Source: JAWKRB01 sp041389885 (lineage in GTDB: Bacteria > Myxococcota_A > Polyangia > Polyangiales > Ga0077539). From it: 64,000 bases of DNA. Position 1 is the stretch's first letter, and every line of letters begins with the position of its first letter. Location of the stretch: the NCBI GenBank assembly GCA_041389885.1, contig JAWKRB010000005.1:248001-312000 (forward strand). The letters are read 5' to 3'. Below are positions 8,674-17,246 of this stretch, piece after piece. The position numbers and the translations under genes were made by a program. The notes under the pieces were generated by a model. That model did no database searches, had not been told where the DNA came from, and worked only from the letters and a program-made list of their open reading frames with translations.

Positions 8674-9657
8674 TCACGGCATCGGGAGCGTCGCCGGGTC
8701 GCGCGCGGCGGTCACGTCTCCGGCGCTCGCGCGGCGCCACTGCCCCGGCGGCGCGCCCACGACGCGCTTGAAGGCGCGGTTGAAGGCCGCCTCGCTGCCG
8801 TACCCCACCCGCGCGGCGACCTCGGGGATGCTCGCGCCGGGGTCGCGCAGCGCGCGCCGCGCGAGGGTCATGCGCCAACGCGCGAGGTAGGCCGCGGGGG
8901 CCTCGCCCACCGCCGCGGTGAAGCGGTCGTAGAAGACCGTGCGCGAGAGCCCCGCGCGCCTCGCGAGGTGGTCGACGGACCAGGGCTGCTCCGGCGCGCC
9001 GTGCAGCAGCGCCAGCGCCCTCGCGAGGCACGGGTCGCCCAGCGCGCGCACCCACCCCGGACCGCCCCCCTCGGGCGACGCCACCCACGCCCGCACGGCC
9101 TGCACGAAGAGCACCTCCGCGAGCCGCGCCACCACGAGCCCCGACCCCGGCGCGCCGCGCTGCGCCTCGTGCGCGAGCTGTCGAACCGTCGCGTCGACCC
9201 ATCCTCCGAGGGCGCCCCCCGGCGCGTGCATCATCGCCGGGAGGTACGGCAGCAGCACCCGCGACGCCTCGGCGTCGAAGCGCAGCGTGCCGCACAGCAG
9301 CTCGAGGTCGCCCGCGCCTCCCCCCGCGGTGACCACGGGCAGGCCGTCGTCGCCGGGGCGCGTGGGGAGCTCGGCGATCCACGTCGCGTCGCCTCCTTCG
9401 GCGTCGCTCAGCGCGTGCGCGTGCCCGTGCGGAAAGAGCAGCAGGTCGCCCTCGGAGAACCCCCGCGAGAGCACCGTGCGCCCACGCTCCAGGGCGCGCG
9501 CGTGGCCCTGGCCGCGCAGCACGACGTGAAAGATCCCCGCGCCCGCGCCGCGCGTGCGTACCCCCCAGGGGCAGCGACCCTCGGCGCGGGAGAACAGCGC
9601 GCCCTCGACGCGGGCCACGCGGAGCACCTCGGTCAGCGGGTCGTGGGCCTCGGTCAT
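8674..9657 (-). CDS. AraC-family regulator with cupin sensor domain
   Basis: 327 residues from ATG 9657. An upstream ATG at 9714 is possible but would place the first codons inside a palindromic control region. Residues ~1-180 form a cupin_6-type sensor (WGVRTRGAG, FHVVLRGQGHA, GDLLLFPHGHAHAL). The last ~100 residues hold two helix-turn-helix units, with WSVDHLARRAGLSRTVFYDRF then IPEVAARVGYGSEAAFNRAFKR, ending in the PPGQWRR tail. Relatives control neighbouring oxidoreductase or transport genes. Here the divergent neighbour is a small membrane protein, and the palindrome at 9703-9721 between them is the natural candidate operator. Confidence 0.9.
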   Translation of the reverse strand: MTEAHDPLTEVLRVARVEGALFSRAEGRCPWGVRTRGAGAGIFHVVLRGQGHARALERGRTVLSRGFSEGDLLLFPHGHAHALSDAEGGDATWIAELPTRPGDDGLPVVTAGGGAGDLELLCGTLRFDAEASRVLLPYLPAMMHAPGGALGGWVDATVRQLAHEAQRGAPGSGLVVARLAEVLFVQAVRAWVASPEGGGPGWVRALGDPCLARALALLHGAPEQPWSVDHLARRAGLSRTVFYDRFTAAVGEAPAAYLARWRMTLARRALRDPGASIPEVAARVGYGSEAAFNRAFKRVVGAPPGQWRRASAGDVTAARDPATLPMP

Positions 9658-9702
9658 GGGCGCAGCATCGTCCTTCGGCGCCCCGAAGGCATCACGGTCG
9701 GG

Positions 9703-9721
9703 ATGTTTGGTCAAGAAACAT
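9703..9721. promoter_or_regulatory. Perfect AT-rich palindrome in divergent promoter region
   Basis: The sequence reads ATGTTT-N7-AAACAT, unusually AT-rich for this DNA. It lies 46 bp in front of the AraC-type gene start and 91 bp before the divergent small gene. On the minus strand it contains a TTGACC that could serve as a -35 element. It is a candidate operator; no -10 box is convincing. Confidence 0.45.
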
Positions 9722-9811
9722 GGACGTGCAGTGATAGAACGTACGCGAGCTGCGACGCAGAGTGAGACTCACCGCGGAACTTCTGCGGCGGAACACCTCT
9801 GGAGGTCTCAC

Positions 9812-10078
9812 ATGGCACGCACCTGGATCGCGACCGCGCTCAACTTCTTCTTTCCCGGCGCCGGCTACCTCGTGCTCGGGCACCGCACGCCGCTGGCCCT
9901 GGCCTGGCTCGTCGGGGTCGTGGGTCTCACCTACGTCGAGACCGGGATCAAGACCGCGGCGCCGGCGTACTACTGGCCGATGTTCGTCTCGGTGCTGGTG
10001 ATGAACACGGCCTTCGCCGCCGACGCGTACCTGGTCGGCAAGAAGCGCCTCGACGCCCCTGCGCTGCAGCCCGCCTGA
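9812..10078 (+). CDS. Small two- or three-pass membrane protein
   Basis: 88 residues from the ATG at 9812, supported by a GGAGG at 9801-9805. It begins ARTWIATALNFFFPGAGYLVLG, a pattern common in short TM2-like proteins (N-F-x-x-PGxGYL), and has further hydrophobic segments at ~33-48 and ~55-72. It ends with a basic/Ala tail. Function is unknown. It is divergent from the AraC regulator and could be its target. Confidence 0.7.
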   Translation: MARTWIATALNFFFPGAGYLVLGHRTPLALAWLVGVVGLTYVETGIKTAAPAYYWPMFVSVLVMNTAFAADAYLVGKKRLDAPALQPA

Positions 10079-10858
10079 TCACCCGCCCCGCGCCGCGGGG
10101 TCTTGTCGGTAGAACTCCGCGAGGAGCGCGTAGAGGTCTGGGAGCGCGTCGCGCAGCGCCTCGGCGCGCTCGAAGAACGACTCGGTGGCCACCGCGAAGA
10201 ACTCGCCCTCGTCGCGCGCGCCGTAGGGGTCGATCACCCGGAGCACCTCGGGGTCGCCGGCCTGGAGCGAGAGAAAGACTCTGGAGCACACCTCGGCCCA
10301 GCTCTTTCGCGCGGCGAGGTCGGGGAGCGGCGGCGTGCCGTCGACGGCGCCCTCGAGCATGTCGATCTTGTGCGCGAACTCGTGAAAGACCACGTTGCGC
10401 CCGTCGTCGGGGTCGCGCGCGCCGTGCTTCACCGCGTCCCACACGAGGATCACCGGGCCCCGCGCCTGCGCCTCCCCGAGGATCGCGACGTCCTCGTCGA
10501 CGACGAGCCCGCCGCGCTCGAAGACCCCCGCGGCGCGCCTCGGGGTGCGCACGGTGCTCGGGTACACGAGGATGCTCTCCACGTCGTCGTAGAGGTCGTG
10601 GTCGCGCCCGAGGATCAGCAGGCACGCCTCCGCCGCGACGGTGACCCGCACCTCGTCGGTCATCTTGAGGCCGCCGCAGCCCTCCCAGCGCTTCTCCGCG
10701 ACGAAGACCTGCACGAGCTCGCGCAGCCGCGCGCGCTGGTCCGCGTCGAGGCGCGCCCAGTGCGCGACGTTGCGCTCGAGGATCGCCGTCCACGCCTCGG
10801 GAAAGGGCGCCTCGAGGATGTGCCTGCGCCGCCGACGCGTGAGCCAGGTGAACAGCAT
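10079..10858 (-). CDS. mtfA: MtfA-family zinc peptidase
   Basis: 259 residues. The gluzincin motif HEFAHKID lies near residue 159 and a downstream EFFAVATESFFE supplies the third ligand Glu, as in E. coli MtfA (DgsA/Mlc anti-repressor). The N-terminal FPEAWTAILERNVAHWARLD and VYPSTVRTP blocks are also typical of the family. In E. coli MtfA binds Mlc and affects glucose PTS; no Mlc or PTS gene is visible here, so the substrate is open. The start ATG at 10858 gives the usual family length. The stop abuts the convergent membrane-protein gene. Confidence 0.88.
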   Translation of the reverse strand: MLFTWLTRRRRRHILEAPFPEAWTAILERNVAHWARLDADQRARLRELVQVFVAEKRWEGCGGLKMTDEVRVTVAAEACLLILGRDHDLYDDVESILVYPSTVRTPRRAAGVFERGGLVVDEDVAILGEAQARGPVILVWDAVKHGARDPDDGRNVVFHEFAHKIDMLEGAVDGTPPLPDLAARKSWAEVCSRVFLSLQAGDPEVLRVIDPYGARDEGEFFAVATESFFERAEALRDALPDLYALLAEFYRQDPAARGG

Positions 10859-11000
10859 CGGGGGCACGGTAGTGCATCGCCGTGACCGGGGCATCGGGGA
10901 TACCCACGAGGCGCGCGAGCGGAGCTGAGCTGGGCGACCAGGTCGACGGGCGAAGCGGTCGCGGGGCTCCCCGACGAGCCCCCCACCCCCACGGGCCCGC

Positions 11001-12903
11001 TCACAGCTCGATCTGCGCCCCGAGCTCGACCACGCGATACGCCGGCAGCGAGAAGAACGCGCTCGCGGGCTGCGCGTTGCGCGAGAGGAACACAAACAGC
11101 GCCTTGCGCCACGCGGCCATCCCCGCGCGGCGGGTGGTGAGCAGGGTCTCGCGGCCGAGGTAGTAGCTCACCTCGCGGAGCTCGAGCGCGAGCCCTCGCG
11201 AGGCGCACCGCGCGAGGGCCTCGGGCACGTCGGGAGACTCCATGAACCCGTAGGTGACGCTCACCCGCCAGAAGCCCTCGCCGAGGGACTCCACGGAGAT
11301 CCGCTGGGGCTCGGGCACCTCGGGCACGTGCGCGGTGTGCACCGAGAGCAGCACGACCTTCGCGTGGAGCATCTTGTTGTGCTTGAAATGGTGCAGCAGC
11401 GCGGGGGGCGCGGCGTCGGGGTTGGCGGTCATGAACACCGCGGCGCCGGGCACGCGCAGCGGCGAGGTCGCGCGCAGGTCGGCGAGAAACGCGTCCATCG
11501 GGATCGCCGCGTCGAGGAAGTATCGCGCGAGGCGCGCGCGCCCGGCCTTCCACGTCGTCATCGCCGCGAAGACCGCCCCCGCCACCGCGAGGGGGAACCA
11601 CCCCCTCGGCGATCTTCACCGCGTTCGCGCCGAAGAACGCGAGGTCCACCGCGAGAAAGAGGCTCACGAGCGCGGCGCTCTTCCACATCGGCCACCCCCA
11701 GCGCGCGCGGGTCACCTGATAGAACAGCACCGAGGTGATCGCCATGGTGCCCGTCACCGCGATGCCGTAGGCGCCCGCGAGCGCCGACGACTCCTTCGCG
11801 GCCACCACCAGCGCGACGCACACGACCATCAAGAGGTGGTTCACCTCGGGGATGTAGATCTGCCCCGCCTCGGTCTCTGACGTGTGCACGATGCGCACGC
11901 GCGGGCAGTACCCGAGCTGCACCGCCTGCTGCGTGAGCGAGAACGCGCCCGAGATCAGCGCCTGCGACGCGACCACCGTGGCGACCGTCGAGATCGCGAC
12001 CATGGGGTACACCGTCCATCCGTGCACGAGGCCAAAGAAGGGGTTCTCGCGCGCGGCCTCGCCCCGCGCGAGGAGCGCCGCGCCCTGGCCGAAGTAGTTG
12101 CAGAGCAGCGCCGGGAGCGCGACGAAGAACCACGCGCGGCGAATCGGCGCGCGGCCGAAGTGCCCCATGTCGGCGTAGAGCGCCTCGCCCCCCGTGATGC
12201 ACAGCACCACCGAGCCCAGGAGCAGAAACCCGTGACCGCGGTGCTCGATGAAGAAGCGCGCGGCGTAGAGCGGGTTCACCGCGGCGAGCACCTCGGGGCG
12301 GCGCGCGATCCAGGGAGCGCCCGCGGCCGCGATGCACACGAACCACACCAGGGTCGCGGGGCCGAAGAGCGCGCCGACGCCCGCGGTGCCGCGCCGCTGA
12401 ATCGCGAAGAGCGCCACGAGGATCGTCACCGTGATGGGCACCACGAAGGGGCGCACGCCGCTCGTCGCGACCTGCAGTCCCTCGACGGCGGAGAGCACCG
12501 AGATCGCCGGGGTGATCACCCCGTCGCCGTAGAGCAGCGCCGCGCCGAACAGTCCCAGCGCCACCCACACCGCGCGCCCGCGCGACGCGCCCTCGCGCTC
12601 GGGCTCGCGGGTGACCAGCGCGAGGAGCGCGAGGATGCCGCCCTCGCCCTCGTTGTCGGCCCGGAGGATGAAGGTGATGTACTTCAGCACGATCACCAGC
12701 AGCAGCGACCACACGATCAGCGAGAGCACGCCGAGCACGTTGAAGGCCGTGGGCTCGACGCCGTGGCCGCGCGCGAAGCACTCCTTCACGGCGTAGAGCG
12801 GAGAGGTTCCGATGTCGCCGTAGACGACGCCGAGGGCGCCGAGGGCGAGCTTGTAGAGGCCGCTGGACTCGTGCGGCCCCGCGGGAGCAGGGGGCGGTTG
12901 CAT
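11001..12903 (-). pseudogene. kup: Kup potassium transporter, frameshifted
   Basis: Both parts are clearly Kup/HAK. The first ~435 codons contain GALGVVYGDIGTSPLYAVKE, LLYGDGVITPAISVLSAVEG and the HGWTVYPMVAISTVATVVASQA region. The last ~195 codons, in another frame, contain the usual cytosolic C-terminal domain. The joint falls in a family-conserved peptide expected to read EGGWFPL: on the minus strand GAG is followed by too few G's (run at 11601-11605), so the frame changes. The total of 1,903 bp is 3n+1. If repaired, the product is ~634 residues, normal for Kup. It lies downstream of kdpE in the same direction. It may be a sequencing error rather than a dead gene. Confidence 0.85.
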
Positions 12904-12924
12904 CCGCCGACGTCTAGGCGTCGG

Positions 12925-12976
12925 GACGTCAAGGCGACGTCAAAGCGAAGCCGGGGCGCATCAAGAATGTGTCAAG
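12925..12976. promoter_or_regulatory. 11-bp tandem direct repeats before kup (candidate KdpE-class operator)
   Basis: GACGTCAAGGC at 12925-12935 is followed directly by GACGTCAAAGC at 12936-12946. Two more TCAAG cores sit at 12961 and 12972, again 11 bp apart. OmpR/PhoB-type regulators, the class KdpE belongs to, bind head-to-tail half-sites spaced about 11 bp. The array lies between the kdpE stop and the kup start, so it is a plausible kup control site. Confidence 0.5.
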
Positions 12977-12989
12977 ACCCCCGCGGCGC

Positions 12990-13685
12990 TCAGCCGTCGC
13001 CGGGGTCGCGCATGCGGTAGCCCACGCCCTGCTCGGTCTGAAGAATCGCGGGCCGCGCGGGGTCGCGCTCGATCTTGCGGCGCAGCGCGGCCATGTACAC
13101 CCGCAGGTAGTGCGGCTGGTGCGTGTGCCCCGCGCCCCAGACCTCGCGGAGCAGGTGCTGCTGCGTGACCACGCGTCCGACGTGCTGCGCGAGCACGGCG
13201 AGGAGGCGGTACTCGATGGGCGTGAGGTGCACCTCGCGCTCGTCGACGGTGACCACGCGCTTCGCGAGGTCGATGCGCAGCGGGCCGACCGCGCGCACCG
13301 GTCCAGGGGTCTCGGTCGAGCGCGCGTGCCGCAGCGCGACGCGCACCCGCGCGAGGAGCTCGTTCACCCCGAAGGGCTTGGTGAGGTAGTCGTCGGCGCC
13401 CGCGTCGAGGGCCTCGACCTTGTCGGCCTCGCGGCCCCGCGCCGAGAGCACGATGATGGGCACATGGCTCCAGCCGCGCACGCCGCGGGTGAAGTCGATC
13501 CCGTCTCCGTCGGGGAGCCCGAGGTCGAGGAGCACCAGCTCCGGCGCCTGCGCCGTGAGCGCCGCGAGGGCCTCCGCGAGGGTGCCCGCCTCGACGAGCC
13601 TGAACCCGTGCGCGCCCAGGGTCGCGCGGAGAAATCTGCGCATCTGCGGCTCGTCCTCGACGAGCAGCACGAGGGGATCGCTCAC
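12990..13685 (-). CDS. kdpE: KdpE-like OmpR-family response regulator
   Basis: 231 residues. The receiver domain has the acidic pocket EDE near residue 11, phospho-acceptor Asp54 (VLLDLGLPDGDG) and the conserved KPF Lys. The C-terminal winged helix has LTPIEYRLLAVLAQHVGRVV and the KdpE-style HYLRVYMAALRRKIE. The GTG/ATG overlap with the sensor gene (TGA inside the start) indicates coupling. KdpE normally activates the kdpFABC K+ ATPase; here the next gene is kup, a different K+ transporter, and no kdpABC is visible. Confidence 0.92.
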   Translation of the reverse strand: MSDPLVLLVEDEPQMRRFLRATLGAHGFRLVEAGTLAEALAALTAQAPELVLLDLGLPDGDGIDFTRGVRGWSHVPIIVLSARGREADKVEALDAGADDYLTKPFGVNELLARVRVALRHARSTETPGPVRAVGPLRIDLAKRVVTVDEREVHLTPIEYRLLAVLAQHVGRVVTQQHLLREVWGAGHTHQPHYLRVYMAALRRKIERDPARPAILQTEQGVGYRMRDPGDG

Positions 13686-14848
13686 GCCGCGCCCTCCCCG
13701 GCCTCGACCGGCACCTCGGGCGCGGGGCCCGTCGGGGGGAGCCGGAGCACGAACTCCGCGCCGCCGCCCGCCCGCCGTCGCGCGGAGAGCGATCCCCCGT
13801 GCGCCTCGGCGATGCCCCGGCTGATCGAGAGCCCGAGCCCCACGCCCCCCACCACGCCGGGCGCGCGGTAGAAGCGCTCGAAGAGCCGCGCCTCGGTGCC
13901 CTCGACGAAGCCCGGCCCCCGGTCGGCCACCACGACCTCGACGCCGCCGTCGGGGGGAGGGAGCGCGCGGGCGACCAGGTCGACGGGCGTGCTCTCTGGG
14001 GTGTATTTCACTGCGTTTTCAAGGAGGTTCACGAACACCTGCTCGATGAGCACCGGGTCGACCTCGACCAATGGGAGCTCGTCGGGGAGGGTCAATTTCA
14101 CCTCCCGCCGCGCGAGGCGCGACTCGAGGCGGGTGAGCGCCGAGCCGACGATCTCTTCGAGGGGCACCCACTCCCGCCGCACCGCGAGCGCGCCCGACTC
14201 GATGCGGGTCATGTCGAGGAGGTTGCCGATGAGCCGCTCCATCCGCTCGGCCTCTTCGCACACCGTCGCGACCATGTCGTCTCGGCGGGCGCGGTCGAGC
14301 TCGACGCTCGAGTCTCGCAGCGTCGTGGCCGCGCCGGTGATCGCCGCGAGGGGCGTGCGCAGGTCGTGCGAGACCGCGCTGAGCAGGGTGCTGCGCATCT
14401 CCTCGGTGCGGGCCTTGAAAGACGCCGCGCGGGCCTCCTCGGCGAGGGCCGCGCGCTCGGCCAGGAGGGCGGCGGTGGCAGACTCCCGCGCCCGCGCCTC
14501 GGACTCGCTGTTGCGCAGGCGGAGGGTGAGGGCGGCGATGAGCTGTCCGATCACGAACATCGTCGCGAAGGTCACGACGTTGCGCAGGTCTTCGACGGCG
14601 AAGGTGTGCTGCGGCGAGACGAAGAAGAAGTCGTAGGTCGCGACCGCGAGCGCCGAGGCGAGCACCGAGGGGCCGCGCCCGTAGCGCGCCGCGGCGGCGA
14701 CGATCACCAGCACGAACACCATGGCGATGTCGGGGAGCGCGAGCCACGGGTGGGCGAGGGACGAGAGCCCCGCCGCGAGCGCGACCAGGGACGCGGCCTG
14801 GAGGTATCCGCCCGTGGGCGCGGTCCTCGGGGGCGTCGGGTCGGTCAT
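13682..14848 (-). CDS. Short KdpD-like sensor histidine kinase
   Basis: 388 residues, compared with ~900 for full KdpD. It lacks the N-terminal KdpD (P-loop) and Usp-like domains and begins directly with the DUF4118 four-helix membrane region (residues ~15-112, including YDFFFVSPQHTFAV). Then come a coiled segment, a HisKA domain (VSHDLRTPLAAITG, His near residue 159) and a HATPase domain (NLLENAVKYTP, DRGPGF, GVGLGLSISRGI). The stop overlaps kdpE. The shortened layout suggests it senses K+ or turgor through the membrane part alone; that is inference. Confidence 0.88.
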   Translation of the reverse strand: MTDPTPPRTAPTGGYLQAASLVALAAGLSSLAHPWLALPDIAMVFVLVIVAAAARYGRGPSVLASALAVATYDFFFVSPQHTFAVEDLRNVVTFATMFVIGQLIAALTLRLRNSESEARARESATAALLAERAALAEEARAASFKARTEEMRSTLLSAVSHDLRTPLAAITGAATTLRDSSVELDRARRDDMVATVCEEAERMERLIGNLLDMTRIESGALAVRREWVPLEEIVGSALTRLESRLARREVKLTLPDELPLVEVDPVLIEQVFVNLLENAVKYTPESTPVDLVARALPPPDGGVEVVVADRGPGFVEGTEARLFERFYRAPGVVGGVGLGLSISRGIAEAHGGSLSARRRAGGGAEFVLRLPPTGPAPEVPVEAGEGAA

Positions 14849-14852
14849 CCCG

Positions 14853-15254
14853 TCAGCGCGTGACCTGCACGATCACCCCCGCCACCGCCACCACCAGCGC
14901 GAGCGCGAAGCCCGTGCGCTGCAGCGCGAAGATGCGCGTGAACTCCTTGAGCACGGTCATCAGGTCCTTCACCGCCTCGCCCTTCGCGTCGGAGAGGCGC
15001 AGCAGCGGCTCGGCGGTCGCCCGGAGCCAGAAGCCCGCGATGACCATCGGCGCGCAGAGGGCCGCGACCACGAGGGGCGTGAGGTCCTGCCGGCTGCCGG
15101 CGATGAACACCCCCGCGTAGAGGATCGCCACGATGCCCAGCGCCATGAGCACCAGCCCCGTGACCGAGAGGGTCTGCGCGAGCTCGCGCACCACCGCGTG
15201 CTCCGCCGCGCTGAACTCGTACTGCCTCGTCGAACGCTCGCCCTCGTCGCTCAT
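14853..15254 (-). CDS. Small two-to-four-pass membrane protein
   Basis: 133 residues from ATG 15254, with a GGAGGG just upstream in the minus-strand leader. Hydrophobic segments lie near residues 28-52 (LVLMALGIVAILYAGVFIAG), 60-78 and 110-132. It lies 4 bp upstream of the KdpD-like gene in the same direction, so it probably heads the kdpD/kdpE transcript. No family is recognised. A role in sensing is conceivable from position alone. Confidence 0.65.
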   Translation of the reverse strand: MSDEGERSTRQYEFSAAEHAVVRELAQTLSVTGLVLMALGIVAILYAGVFIAGSRQDLTPLVVAALCAPMVIAGFWLRATAEPLLRLSDAKGEAVKDLMTVLKEFTRIFALQRTGFALALVVAVAGVIVQVTR

Positions 15255-15315
15255 GGTGAACCCTCCAGAGATGGGCGCCGACGGTAGCCCGCGCCTCCCC
15301 TGGGGTCCCAATTCG

Positions 15316-15822
15316 CTACTGTCGAACGCTCACCGCGCCCCAGGCTCTGCACGCGTTGGCGCAGCGAGACTGCCCGGGCAGGGGCGCCTCGGCGTAGCTG
15401 TAGACCATCGGGCCGCCGCCGAGGTCTCCCTGGATCGTCTGCACGCTCTCCCAGTCGCACCCGTCGGAGAAGTGAAAGCGCGTGCTCAGCCCGAGGTTCA
15501 CCGCGCCGTTGACCACCGCGCCCGTGAAGCGCGACGCGCCGAAGGTCGCCGTGGCGGGGCCTCCCCCGCAGGGGTACTCGAGGAGCCCCGGCGCCTGGGT
15601 CACCCGCTCGTCGATGGTGCACCCCGCGGCGCCCCGCGTGCGCCGCACCACGAGGAGCGCGGTGCACACCCCGCCCTGGGGCGGTCCAGGCTGCTCGACC
15701 GGCGGCGGCGGCGCGTACTCCTGGGGGGGAGGCGCGCCCGGCGGCCTGCGTGGCTCCGCGGCGGACCAGGAAGACGCGAGGGCCAGGGCCAGGGCGAGGG
15801 GGGCGACGCGAGGGAGGGTCAT
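15316..15822 (-). CDS. Secreted Cys-containing protein of unknown function
   Basis: 168 residues from ATG 15822. An N-terminal signal peptide (LPRVAPLALALALASSWSAAEP) probably ends at an Ala-x-Ala site, followed by a proline-rich spacer. The C-terminal ~120 residues have several Cys (VCTALLVV, GCTIDE, YPCGGG, DGCDW, CANACRAW), indicating a disulfide-bonded periplasmic or secreted domain. It is not recognised as a known family. Confidence 0.6.
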   Translation of the reverse strand: MTLPRVAPLALALALASSWSAAEPRRPPGAPPPQEYAPPPPVEQPGPPQGGVCTALLVVRRTRGAAGCTIDERVTQAPGLLEYPCGGGPATATFGASRFTGAVVNGAVNLGLSTRFHFSDGCDWESVQTIQGDLGGGPMVYSYAEAPLPGQSRCANACRAWGAVSVRQ

Positions 15823-15938
15823 GGCGCGCGGGAGCTTATCGCGAGGCGGGCACACCCTTGTCCACTACCGAGCGAGGGCAAAATGGGTGTGAGATAGTCT
15901 CTCGGGGCACCGACGCCCCGCCGGAGGAGCACCACGCC

Positions 15939-17231
15939 ATGTCGAGCCTGCGACGCGGGATCGCGACCGTCACCCTGCCCATCGCCCTCGCCGCGTGCAG
16001 CGCCCCCGGCGACGTGGTGGAGCCCGACCTCTTCGCCGACGGGTCGGCGTCGGCCACGGGAGATCGTGGGCGCTCGAACGACCTCCCGAGCGGCCCCGAC
16101 GGCGCCCAGGTGTCGAACGATGTCACTGCGCTGCAAGGGGATGCGACGTTCCTCGACGGGGGCGCGGCCTCGCGAGACGGGGGCGTCGTGGGCGTCGACG
16201 GGGCGTCTCCCTCGGACGACACCGGCGGCGTCGAGCGGTGCAACGGCGTCGACGACGACGGCGACGGCGAGATCGACGAGACCTGCGCCTGCGCGCCGGG
16301 GAGCACCCAGGGCTGTTACGCGGGTCCTGGCGGCACCCGCGCGCGGGGGGCGTGTCGAGACGGCACCCAGCGCTGCGAGGGCACCGGCGAGTTCGGCGCC
16401 TGGGGGGCGTGCGAGGGCTCGGTGACCCCCGCGGCCGAGCTCTGCGGCGACGCCGTCGACCAGGACTGCAACGGCGTCGTCGACGACGGCGACGGCTGCT
16501 GCCGCGAGGGCGCGACGACCGCGTGCTACACCGGCCCCGAGGGCACCCAGGGGCGCGGCATCTGCCGCCCCGGCGCGCGCACCTGCGGCTCCAACGGGCG
16601 CTACGGCGACTGCGCGGGCGAGACCCTGCCCCGCGCCGAGACCTGCAACGGCGTCGACGACGACTGCGACGGCACGATCGACGAGGACTGCCAGACCTGC
16701 ATCGTGGTCACGGGCGCCTCGACGCCCTGGCAGATCCACCTCGGCGAGGGGCCGCGGTGCTGGGGGCGCACCTTCGACAACCACGGTGACCCGGCGGAGT
16801 ACGCCTTCGCGAGCATCCCTCCGCAGGGCGACCCCGGGTGGCGGGCGCACGCGCCGCCGTCGATCTCCTTCGATGACCCGTCGACCCTGTGCGGGGTGTG
16901 CGACTGCCGCGCGGGCGGAGACTTCACGTACTTTCAGACCACCTTCTTCGTGCCGCCGACGCTGAACGTGACCAGCCTGCGGGTGAGCATCGCCAACGTC
17001 GACGACGGCGTGAGCGTGACGGTGTTCAACAGCCGCTACCCCAACGGCATCGTCGACCCTGGCGCCTACGCGTTCCTGGGCGGCGGGAGCACCACCGACC
17101 TCGCGCGCTACGTCGTCGCGGGGAGCAACCGCGTGGTGCTCACCCACGTCGACGACTGCTGCATGGTGCGCCGCATCGCCGACGCGACGATCACCCTCAA
17201 CGGATCGCCCCTGCGCCCCTGCGGACAGTAA
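15939..17231 (+). CDS. MopRED-repeat lipoprotein with C-terminal beta domain
   Basis: 430 residues. ATG 15939 is preceded by GGAGGAG. The lipobox is PIALAAC (Cys near residue 20). A low-complexity Asp/Gly/Ser stalk leads to three MopRED-type metal-binding motifs: ERCNGVDDDGDGEIDETC, LCGDAVDQDCNGVVDDGDGC and TCNGVDDDCDGTIDEDC. These alternate with Cys-rich GCYAGPGGT-type modules. The last ~190 residues contain TSLRVSIANVDDGVSVTVFN, suggesting a beta-sandwich or lectin-like fold. Such Asp-rich loops bind Ca2+ in related myxobacterial surface proteins. It is probably surface-exposed; the partner is unknown. The gene is followed by the large inverted repeat. Confidence 0.8.
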   Translation: MSSLRRGIATVTLPIALAACSAPGDVVEPDLFADGSASATGDRGRSNDLPSGPDGAQVSNDVTALQGDATFLDGGAASRDGGVVGVDGASPSDDTGGVERCNGVDDDGDGEIDETCACAPGSTQGCYAGPGGTRARGACRDGTQRCEGTGEFGAWGACEGSVTPAAELCGDAVDQDCNGVVDDGDGCCREGATTACYTGPEGTQGRGICRPGARTCGSNGRYGDCAGETLPRAETCNGVDDDCDGTIDEDCQTCIVVTGASTPWQIHLGEGPRCWGRTFDNHGDPAEYAFASIPPQGDPGWRAHAPPSISFDDPSTLCGVCDCRAGGDFTYFQTTFFVPPTLNVTSLRVSIANVDDGVSVTVFNSRYPNGIVDPGAYAFLGGGSTTDLARYVVAGSNRVVLTHVDDCCMVRRIADATITLNGSPLRPCGQ

Positions 17232-17246
17232 TCACCCGCGCGGGCT

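Noticed and set aside
11001..11585. Separate small gene for the Kup C-terminal part
   Set aside because: It has no start signal of its own and continues exactly the family sequence broken upstream, so it is the 3' part of kup.
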